Source of the DNA: Actinomycetota bacterium
Lineage (GTDB): Bacteria > Actinomycetota > Actinomycetes > Nanopelagicales > Nanopelagicaceae
NCBI GenBank assembly: GCA_009698815.1
Contig: WLPJ01000007.1
Coordinates: forward strand, 1 to 64,000
Reading direction: 5' to 3'
Length of the DNA stretch: 64,000 nt
Under the pieces are notes generated by a model. That model did not search any database. It saw only the letters and a program-made list of their open reading frames with translations, and was not told where the DNA came from. Each line of letters opens with the position of its first letter. The stretch's first letter is position 1. Position numbers and translations under genes: made by a program. Below are positions 57,995 through 64,000 of the stretch, one piece after another.

Positions 57995-59431
57995 CTAGCC
58001 TACCCAGGCGTTAATTGGTGCAGATAAGAAGTAGATCATAAATAATCCTGATACGAGTAGAAGAAGTGGGTGCACTTCTTTTCCGCGACCTTGGATATAG
58101 CGAATGACTACGTGAGTAACGAAGCCGGCTCCAATACCAACAGAGATGTTGTAGGTAAATGGCATCAAGATAATTGTTAAGAATGCTGGGATAGCAATCC
58201 CATAATCATCCCAATCAATAGCCTTTATCTGCGTCATCATCAAGAAGCCAACAACCACAAGTGCTGGAGTTGCGGCTTCATAAGGAATAATTGCAACAAG
58301 TGGCGCCAGAAATGTTGTTAGAAGGAAACAGGCTCCTGTAACAACAGATGCCAAACCAGTGCGTGCACCTTCTCCAACGCCAGCAGCTGATTCGATGTAG
58401 CTGGTATTTGAGGAAATGCTGCCGGCTCCTCCTGCAACTGCTGCAATTGAGTCGACGAAGAGAATACGATCGATATTTTCAACATTGCCATCTTTATCTG
58501 CAAGACCGGCTTCGTGGCCGATCGCAGTAACTGTTCCAACTGTGTCAAAGAAATCTGAGAGCATCAGCGTAAAGACGAGAAGAATCACTGTAATAAGTGG
58601 CACTCGATCTAGTGAGCCAAAGAGATTAAATTCTCCAAAGAGAGAGAAATCAGGGGTTGCTACGATTTTCTCTGGCATTGCCGGAACATTCAAATTCCAG
58701 CCCTTTGGATTTACTTCTCCTGTTGCTCCGTTAAAGAGTGGACCAATCTTGAGCGTTGATTCAATCGCGATTGCGGCGATGGTTGCGACAATAATTCCAA
58801 TGAGAATCGCTCCTTTAACCTTTTTTACGATCAAACCGATGGTAAGAAATAGGCCGAGAGCAAAGACAACGATTGGCCAACCAACCAGAGTTCCACCATT
58901 ACCTAGAGTTACTGGTACTGGACCGGCGCCAGTACGGCGTACGAATCCGGCATCAACAAGTCCGATAAGAGCTATGAATAGCCCGATACCAACTGAGATT
59001 GCAATCTTTAATTGCGCAGGAACGGCCTTGAACACTGCTGTTCTAAATCCAGTGAGAACGAGAATAGTAATAATAATTCCCTCAAGAACAATTAACCCCA
59101 TGGCATCGGCCCAAGTCATTTGTGATGCGATACCTACCGCCACAAAAGTGTTTAGACCTAAGCCAGTTGCTATTGCCAACGGGTATTTACCGATTACTCC
59201 CATGAGAATGGTTAATACACCTGCCATGAGTGCAGTCATCGCGGCAACGAGCGCCAAGTTTGGAGCATCTCCGCCGCCGATGAATTTTCCATCAGCATCT
59301 TTTGAGAGGCCGATGATTAGTGGATTAAGCGCCACGATGTAGGCCATTGTGAAGAATGTGACAATTCCGCCACGAACTTCCCTTGCTACTGTGGAGCCAC
59401 GTTGCGATATTTTGAAATAGCTATCGAGCAT
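57995..59431 (-). CDS. NCS2-family purine permease (AzgA/guanine-hypoxanthine type)
   Basis: 478-residue membrane transporter with about 12-14 helices. Family features: the start REVRGGIVTFFTMAYIVALNP, NTFVAVGIA, DFFDTVGT and the SSNTSYIESAAGVGEGART segment carrying a conserved glutamate. Expected to import hypoxanthine, guanine or adenine with protons. AGGAAAGG ribosome site. A structured leader lies upstream (59452-59510). Confidence 0.92.
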   Translation of the reverse strand: MLDSYFKISQRGSTVAREVRGGIVTFFTMAYIVALNPLIIGLSKDADGKFIGGGDAPNLALVAAMTALMAGVLTILMGVIGKYPLAIATGLGLNTFVAVGIASQMTWADAMGLIVLEGIIITILVLTGFRTAVFKAVPAQLKIAISVGIGLFIALIGLVDAGFVRRTGAGPVPVTLGNGGTLVGWPIVVFALGLFLTIGLIVKKVKGAILIGIIVATIAAIAIESTLKIGPLFNGATGEVNPKGWNLNVPAMPEKIVATPDFSLFGEFNLFGSLDRVPLITVILLVFTLMLSDFFDTVGTVTAIGHEAGLADKDGNVENIDRILFVDSIAAVAGGAGSISSNTSYIESAAGVGEGARTGLASVVTGACFLLTTFLAPLVAIIPYEAATPALVVVGFLMMTQIKAIDWDDYGIAIPAFLTIILMPFTYNISVGIGAGFVTHVVIRYIQGRGKEVHPLLLLVSGLFMIYFLSAPINAWVG

Positions 59432-59451
59432 GACATGCCTTTCCTAATTTT

Positions 59452-59510
59452 GTTATCGGGGGTGGTTTCGACCCCGTGTGAAATGACGGCTCACAGACCG
59501 AGGGGATAAC
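59452..59510 (-). promoter_or_regulatory. candidate structured RNA leader of the purine permease
   Basis: On the minus strand an outer helix GTTATC/GATAAC (59510-59505 with 59457-59452) encloses two hairpins: TGTGA/TCACA (59495-59491 with 59481-59477, 9-base loop) and GGGGT/ACCCC (59475-59471 with 59463-59459, 7-base loop). This is a three-way junction ending 6 bases before the ribosome site. CCCC (59505-59502) can pair instead with GGGG (59475-59472), offering a switch. The purine riboswitch core is not matched. Function inferred only from position and fold. Confidence 0.45.
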
Positions 59511-59532
59511 CTGATTTAAGCGGAATAACTGG

Positions 59533-60213
59533 CTACTTTGAGGTAAGGCGCGCTACTGCACCGAAGGAAACCGCCACGGCTTGGCCAACCAACAGGGCAA
59601 ACAGGGCGGTTCCAAGTCCGATCTTTCCGCCGAGCAGAGCGCCCACGATTAATACCGTGACCTCGATGCCCATTCGGACGCGCCCCACGCGAATTCCAGT
59701 TCTTTGATGGAGGCCGGTCATGGCTCCATCGCGCGGACCTGGCCCCAGACCGCAGGTGATGTAAAGAGATGATCCCAATCCGACAAGTGCGATACCAAAA
59801 AGTGCCGAAGCGATTCCACCAAGCAGAGATGTTTGCAAAGGCAGATGATCTACGCCGAATTGAATAGAAGCTGAAATTATTGCGATGTTAGCAAGAGTTC
59901 CAAAGCCAGGTTTTTCTTTCAAAGGTATCCAGAGTAAGAGAACTGCGCAACCTGTGAAGAAAGTTGCCCAACCCAAAGTTAATCCAGTCTTTAAACTCAA
60001 ACCTTGCGCGAAGACAGTCCAAGGAGCATTACCAATATTGGATTGCACAACAAAGGCGTCTCCGATACCGAAAATAGTTAACCCAAAAAATAATATTAGA
60101 ACGCGGTTAAATGAAAGATCCCATCGGTGGTTAGCGCGCCAAGGGGTCTGCGGCACCGTTTTATGTGGCTTTAGGTGGGCAAGAATCTTTTTTAAGCCAG
60201 TGGGAAGATGCAT
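59533..60213 (-). CDS. YczE/YitT-family membrane protein
   Basis: 226 residues with about five or six membrane helices after a basic N-terminal segment. The GDAFVVQSNIGNAPWTVFAQGLS and GLGPGPRDGAMTGLHQRTG segments (shown split) fit the YczE/YyaS family. Function unknown. It is upstream of the purine permease on the same strand and starts from its own promoter. Confidence 0.8.
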   Translation of the reverse strand: MHLPTGLKKILAHLKPHKTVPQTPWRANHRWDLSFNRVLILFFGLTIFGIGDAFVVQSNIGNAPWTVFAQGLSLKTGLTLGWATFFTGCAVLLLWIPLKEKPGFGTLANIAIISASIQFGVDHLPLQTSLLGGIASALFGIALVGLGSSLYITCGLGPGPRDGAMTGLHQRTGIRVGRVRMGIEVTVLIVGALLGGKIGLGTALFALLVGQAVAVSFGAVARLTSK

Positions 60214-60264
60214 TGGGGGAGTTTATACCTATTTCAACTGTAAAGATCGTCTATCCTTCGACCT
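60214..60264. promoter_or_regulatory. divergent leaderless promoters of yczE-like and DUF554 genes
   Basis: Within 51 bases two start-proximal -10 boxes face away from each other: TAAACT on the minus strand (60225-60220), 6 bases before the ATG at 60213, and TATCCT on the plus strand (60252-60257), 7 bases before the ATG at 60265. Neither gene has a Shine-Dalgarno site. A shared regulator is possible. Confidence 0.5.
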
Positions 60265-60999
60265 ATGTTTGTTGGCTTCGGTACGGTGGTAAATATCGCA
60301 ACCATAATTGGGGGAGCGGGACTCGGGGTTTTAGTCGGGGCTCGTATGTTGCTGCGCACTCGCACCCTAATTACTGAAGTTCTTGGACTCATAACAATAT
60401 TAGGAGCTGTTAGCGCCCTGGCGCCGATGTGGGGTTCTCGATATATAGATGCTCTCCCAAAGGGATGGCCGCTTTTAGCGATATTAGGCTCATTGCTAAT
60501 TGGCGGACTAATTGGTTCGGCACTTAATTTGGAATCGAAGTTGGATTCCGTTGGAGAAACTTTACGAAAGAAATTCGGAGCTCACGAAGAAAGTACATTT
60601 GTAGAAGGATTCGTTTCAGCATCTCTTCTCTTTGCTATTGGTCCACTTGCAATTTTGGGTTCAATTAGTGATGGCATGTCGACAGGCGTTGATCAATTAC
60701 TTTTGAAATCTAGCCTCGACTTCTTTGCAGCAATGGCATTTGCCGCAAGCTTGGGCTGGGGAGTAGCCGCAGCGGCAATTCCAGTCGGAATTTATCAAGG
60801 TGCGTGGACACTTATAGGCCTAGGGCTTGGAAATATATTAAGTGGCTACCAGATTGATGCGATGACAATTACCGGTGGTCTGATGCTGGTTTGCATCGGT
60901 CTTCGTTTATTGAAAATCAAAGATATTGCAGTGGGCAACTTGCTTCCAGCGCTTTTTATAGCACCGCTTTTCGTTGCCCTACTGCATTCTTTCCAATAA
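60265..60999 (+). CDS. DUF554 membrane protein (YdfK/YqgA type)
   Basis: 244 residues, several membrane helices, with GTVVNIATIIGGAGLGVLVG at the start and FVSASLLFAIGPLAILGSISDG, both typical of DUF554. Members are thought to be transporters but no substrate is established. Converges on adh, 4 bases apart. Confidence 0.85.
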   Translation: MFVGFGTVVNIATIIGGAGLGVLVGARMLLRTRTLITEVLGLITILGAVSALAPMWGSRYIDALPKGWPLLAILGSLLIGGLIGSALNLESKLDSVGETLRKKFGAHEESTFVEGFVSASLLFAIGPLAILGSISDGMSTGVDQLLLKSSLDFFAAMAFAASLGWGVAAAAIPVGIYQGAWTLIGLGLGNILSGYQIDAMTITGGLMLVCIGLRLLKIKDIAVGNLLPALFIAPLFVALLHSFQ

Positions 61000-61003
61000 A
61001 ACT

Positions 61004-62044
61004 TTAGAAAGTTGTTGCGTCGATTACAAAGCGATATTTTACATCGCTAGCTACAGTGCGATCGTATGCCTGGTTTATATAGTCGGCCTTAATGACTTCA
61101 ACATCGCTGACGATGTTATGTTCTCCGCAGAAGTTGAGCATTTCCTGCATCTCGGCTATACCGCCAATCATTGATCCTGAAAGAGATCTCCGGGCCGGTA
61201 ACAAAGATCCGACTTCAACGGCATATGGCTTTCCTGGTAGGCCAATGACCACAAGGGTTCCATCGACATTTAGCATCTGCAAATAATCGTTGATATCCAA
61301 TTCCGCACTTACGGTATTTAGAATTAGGTCAAAGTGTTTAATTAAATCTTTATTGAAATCTGGGTTTCTTGTGGAGACGAAATGGTGCGCTCCCATCGCC
61401 TTAGCGTCGCTCTCCTTGGAAGGTGAATGTGAGAAGACAGTTACTTCAGCACCCATGGCAGCGGCGAACTTAACGCCCATATGCCCAAGCCCACCTAGAC
61501 CCATCACAGCAACTTTCTTACCGGGTCCGGCTTTCCAATGTTTGATTGGTGAATAGAGAGTGATGCCTGCACACAAGAGAGGAGCAACTCCATCCAAGGG
61601 TAAATTTTCAGGAATTGAAACTGCGTAATCTTCATTGATAACCATGACATTTGAATAGCCACCCATCGCAGGGGTCTTTCCGTCGCGCTCAAGTTGGTTA
61701 TATGTTCCAGTCATTCCTTCGATGCAATATTGCTGCAACCCTTTAAGGCAGGAAGCACATTTGCGGCATGAGTCAATAAAGACACCGACACCGATGCGAT
61801 CTCCAACTTTAAATTTTGTGACTGCGCTACCAATTTGCGAAACGATTCCGGCGATTTCATGACCTGGAACCATTGGGAAGAGAGCGGGACCCCACTCCTC
61901 ACGGACCTGATGAATATCGGAATGGCAGATACCTGAATACTTAATATCTAGGCTGACATCGTGTTCGCCCAAATCTCTGCGCTGGAACTCCCAAGCAGTC
62001 ATCTCTGCGTGAGCTTTCATGGCTGCATATCCGCGTACTTTCAT
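61004..62044 (-). CDS. zinc-dependent NADP alcohol dehydrogenase
   Basis: 346-residue medium-chain dehydrogenase of the YahK/cinnamyl-alcohol group. Catalytic zinc ligands in YSGICHSDIHQV and GHEIAG, structural zinc site CRKCASCLKGLQQYC, and nucleotide loop GLGGLGHMGVKFA. Likely reduces aldehydes; physiological substrate unknown. Overlaps the tdk stop by one base. Confidence 0.9.
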   Translation of the reverse strand: MKVRGYAAMKAHAEMTAWEFQRRDLGEHDVSLDIKYSGICHSDIHQVREEWGPALFPMVPGHEIAGIVSQIGSAVTKFKVGDRIGVGVFIDSCRKCASCLKGLQQYCIEGMTGTYNQLERDGKTPAMGGYSNVMVINEDYAVSIPENLPLDGVAPLLCAGITLYSPIKHWKAGPGKKVAVMGLGGLGHMGVKFAAAMGAEVTVFSHSPSKESDAKAMGAHHFVSTRNPDFNKDLIKHFDLILNTVSAELDINDYLQMLNVDGTLVVIGLPGKPYAVEVGSLLPARRSLSGSMIGGIAEMQEMLNFCGEHNIVSDVEVIKADYINQAYDRTVASDVKYRFVIDATTF

Positions 62045-62724
62045 TATTTCTCTCCCTTAGTGCTGTCGTTTTCTTCGGTAAATGGCAGTGGTTGCGGGGA
62101 TGTATGTCCGGCGCGCGATGCTCTTGCCGTCACTTGGCGCATATGGTGGCGACGGCAGAGTACTTCATATGCAATTTCAGAACCAGGTGCGACATCGCCT
62201 ACGACTACTTGTTCGCCTTCGGTAACCATTACCCCGCCGAGAGTTCTGGCGTTATGAGTCGCGCGGGAACCGCACCAACACAGAGCTTCAACTTGCAAGG
62301 TATTTACGCGATCGGCTAGCTCAACTAAACGCGCTGAACCTGGAAAAAGTTTTGTACGAAAGTCGGCGAGAATCCCGAAGGCAAAAACATCAATTCCCAA
62401 TCCATCAACGATCTTAGCTAAACCTTCAATCTGTTCAGGCTGATAAAACTGAGCCTCATCGCAGATTATGTAGTCGATGCGATCACCGAGTGAGAGGCGT
62501 TCGACCACCAAGCGGTGAATATCTAAATCGGGATCGACTTCTATCGCAGCACTTTGCAACCCCAAACGAGAAGAAATAACCCCACTGCCCGCACGATCTT
62601 TGCTGGTAAAAATTAAACCTGTCCTGCCGCGACTCTTATGGTTGTGCGCGGTCTGCAGAGCAAGCGTTGACTTGCCGCTATCCATAGTTCCACAGTAATA
62701 AATCAGTTCAGCCACAGGCGGCAT
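62044..62724 (-). CDS. tdk: thymidine kinase, type II
   Basis: About 226 residues. P-loop YYCGTMDSGKSTLAL, catalytic region DYIICDEAQFYQPEQ, and zinc-site cysteines in CWCGSRATHNARTL and LCRRHH. Salvages thymidine. The ATG at 62724 gives the usual short N-terminus before the P-loop; an ATG at 62751 adds nine residues and is also preceded by a -10-like TTAGAT. The C-terminal tail is longer than usual. Confidence 0.9.
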   Translation of the reverse strand: MPPVAELIYYCGTMDSGKSTLALQTAHNHKSRGRTGLIFTSKDRAGSGVISSRLGLQSAAIEVDPDLDIHRLVVERLSLGDRIDYIICDEAQFYQPEQIEGLAKIVDGLGIDVFAFGILADFRTKLFPGSARLVELADRVNTLQVEALCWCGSRATHNARTLGGVMVTEGEQVVVGDVAPGSEIAYEVLCRRHHMRQVTARASRAGHTSPQPLPFTEENDSTKGEK

Positions 62725-62757
62725 CCTGCCATTTAAAAGGTGAAACCGCATTATTGC

Positions 62758-64000
62758 TCATCTAATCAGCCCAAGATCGGTTAATACCTCACCCAATTCA
62801 AGGGAGAGAGATCGACTCATTGCGACAGAGATGTGCGATGCGTCGCGGTAAGCGACCATCCCATTAACGACTGCGGGACATTTATCAGTACACAACCACC
62901 GCGTCGGATTTACTTTGATAAATCCACCAGATACTCGAGAGTCAGATATCTCAGTGTCATCACACTTCGCTCCACCATTTGCAGCCAGACAATTTGGAAT
63001 ATCCCGGGAAGGGTGCGGAGTATCTGAAATATAAATTAGCTTTTTGGAGGCACCTACTAAGTGGTTGAAGGCCACTTGCTGACCATCTGCCCACCAAGAT
63101 TCGCGAGATGAGTATTTTTCTGGAACTTCAAAGTGCGCAAAACCGCTGACGATAATGGCTGCTGGCTTTATTTCGCGCATACGCTTAATACTGTTTTCTC
63201 GCCATTTAAAGCAGTCAGCGTTCTTGTAAGCGCCTATCTGGACTTTTCTAACTTCGGGCGCGGGGCACGCGGATTTTGTAAGGCTTACCAATTTGAAACC
63301 GTTGTCATTGGCCAACTTCTCTAAGGCAGGAAACCACTGCGCGGCATGCGAATCGCCATATAAAACGATGGTCTTATTTGAAGACTTATCGCCGTAGGTG
63401 CATTTACCGGACTTCACTTCGCCGTTATTAACGTGACAATTATCTAGATATACCTGTGGTCTGGCCATTACTTCAGTGATTGATACAGAACTTCCGTTGG
63501 GTAATTTAATAGTTCCTTGATCTGTAAGTAAAATACTTGCCGAAATAGCCACACAGGAAATCGTCCCTAGAGTCGAGTAACGGATAACTTTTTGGGTTGT
63601 GTAGTGACGACTTGCAATAGGTTTTTCAACGAAGCGATGTGTTAGATCGGCGGCTAGCGCAGTGAGAAGTATGAAGAAGATTCGTTCGGTCAGAGTTAAA
63701 GGGCGACCGAAGCGAGTGCTGGGAAGCACCAAGAGGGGCCAATGCCATAAATAGAATGGATAAGAAATTTCGCCTAACCACTGAACAACTCTTAATTTAG
63801 AAAAATCATTCAAAATCGGTGGCCAGGATGCGATCCCGGCGATCAAGATAGCGGTACCTAAGGTTGGTAAGAGCGCGTTATAACCAGGAAAGGGAGTGCG
63901 TTCTGAAAAAATAAGAACTGAGTAAATCAGAAGCAAGGCTCCAGCCCAGACCAACAAAGTAGGAGCTACCTTTCTTCGCAGCGAAACTCTTTCGGGAAGG
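62758..64000 (-). CDS. OafA/YrhL-type acyltransferase with SGNH domain (5' end outside window)
   Basis: Partial gene: the frame stays open to the right edge. The visible part has the last helices of an acyltransferase-3 membrane domain (WLGEISYPFYLWHWPLLVLP, FVEKPIASRHY) joined to a C-terminal SGNH hydrolase-like domain with VLYGDSHAAQWFPAL. Such proteins O-acetylate cell-wall or surface sugars. Ends 7 bases before the longer tdk start, on the same strand. Confidence 0.87.
   Translation of the reverse strand, partial: LPERVSLRRKVAPTLLVWAGALLLIYSVLIFSERTPFPGYNALLPTLGTAILIAGIASWPPILNDFSKLRVVQWLGEISYPFYLWHWPLLVLPSTRFGRPLTLTERIFFILLTALAADLTHRFVEKPIASRHYTTQKVIRYSTLGTISCVAISASILLTDQGTIKLPNGSSVSITEVMARPQVYLDNCHVNNGEVKSGKCTYGDKSSNKTIVLYGDSHAAQWFPALEKLANDNGFKLVSLTKSACPAPEVRKVQIGAYKNADCFKWRENSIKRMREIKPAAIIVSGFAHFEVPEKYSSRESWWADGQQVAFNHLVGASKKLIYISDTPHPSRDIPNCLAANGGAKCDDTEISDSRVSGGFIKVNPTRWLCTDKCPAVVNGMVAYRDASHISVAMSRSLSLELGEVLTDLGLIR

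Noticed and set aside
58416-59342. Long open frame antisense to the purine permease gene.
   Set aside because: Its predicted product is a Thr/Pro/Ser/Arg-rich shadow of a hydrophobic membrane protein gene, with no start signals or family motifs.
59452-59510. A standard purine riboswitch upstream of the permease.
   Set aside because: The conserved junction bases and the loop sequences that kiss in that class are not present; reported as an unclassified structure instead.
61000-61013. Inverted repeat AACTTT/AAAGTT with a 2-base centre between the DUF554 gene and adh.
   Set aside because: The loop is too small and the stem AT-rich; at most a weak bidirectional terminator, not separable from chance.
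1-64000. CRISPR arrays, insertion sequences, prophage genes, rRNA operons and toxin-antitoxin pairs.
   Set aside because: None seen: no spaced direct repeats, transposase or integrase motifs, or rRNA sequence anywhere in the window.

Overview
This window looks like a stretch of a compact chromosome from an actinobacterium of moderate, clearly not high, GC content. The best guess is the freshwater acI / Nanopelagicales group ('Ca. Planktophila' or 'Ca. Nanopelagicus'-like). The evidence is gene order and gene content: the actinobacterial PIM lipid cluster (thrS, HIT, pgsA, patA, pimA), a BldD-type regulator, an actinobacterial IHF domain (mIHF), a Rel with matching neighbourhood, pdxS/pdxT-yebC-ruvCAB-secDF-rel-hisS-aspS-alaS-ruvX-mltG-aro-efp-nusB in the mycobacterial order, and pyr-mIHF/gmk-rpoZ-coaBC-metK-priA-def-fmt-rsmB-rpe. 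Lineage assignment is inference; the phylum is secure.

Layout. 1-811: three minus-strand tRNAs (Val, Cys, Gly) with a small cupin gene between them. 887-10022: p-aminobenzoate genes pabB/pabC, thrS, then the phosphatidylinositol mannoside lipid genes, a LemA-like protein and a DUF3048 protein; one reduced EF-G-like gene opposes them. 10093-19436: PLP synthase, yebC, the RuvABC resolvasome, SecDF and Rel. 19433-29140: a convergent DUF349 gene, an MBL-fold hydrolase, hisS, aspS, alaS, ruvX and mltG. 29137-34744: the shikimate operon (aroE, aroC, aroK, aroB, aroQ) with a minimal prepilin-peptidase-like gene inside, then efp and nusB; bldD converges on it. 35366-45063: a complete de novo UMP operon (pyrR, pyrB, pyrC, carA, carB, pyrK, pyrD, pyrF) preceded by a PyrR-type RNA hairpin. 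45073-55220: a fused mIHF-guanylate kinase gene, rpoZ, coaBC, metK, priA, def, fmt, rsmB, rpe, hisE, hisG. 55215-64000: serB, an ABC ATPase, ung, a purine permease with a structured leader, YczE and DUF554 membrane proteins, an alcohol dehydrogenase, thymidine kinase and a truncated OafA-type acyltransferase.

The region is almost all housekeeping and very tightly packed: most neighbours overlap by 1-17 bases, three convergent pairs overlap tail to tail, and no intergenic gap exceeds about 130 bases. There are no insertion sequences, prophage genes, CRISPR arrays or integrases. The genes supply nucleotides (pyr operon, gmk, tdk, purine uptake), cofactors (PABA, PLP, CoA, SAM), aromatic precursors, histidine and serine, translation (four aminoacyl-tRNA synthetases, def/fmt, efp) and DNA repair (ruvABC, ung, priA).

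The points most worth following are: the mIHF-guanylate kinase fusion; a three-way-junction-like leader in front of the purine permease that does not match the known purine riboswitch; a stand-alone remnant of an EF-G GTPase domain whose nucleotide-binding motifs are destroyed; repeated -10 elements only 6-8 bases before start codons, pointing to widespread leaderless transcription; a BldD protein retaining a c-di-GMP-binding signature; and a short reading frame in front of efp that may be the fossil N-terminus of pepQ. I found no wholly new multi-gene system such as a defence island.
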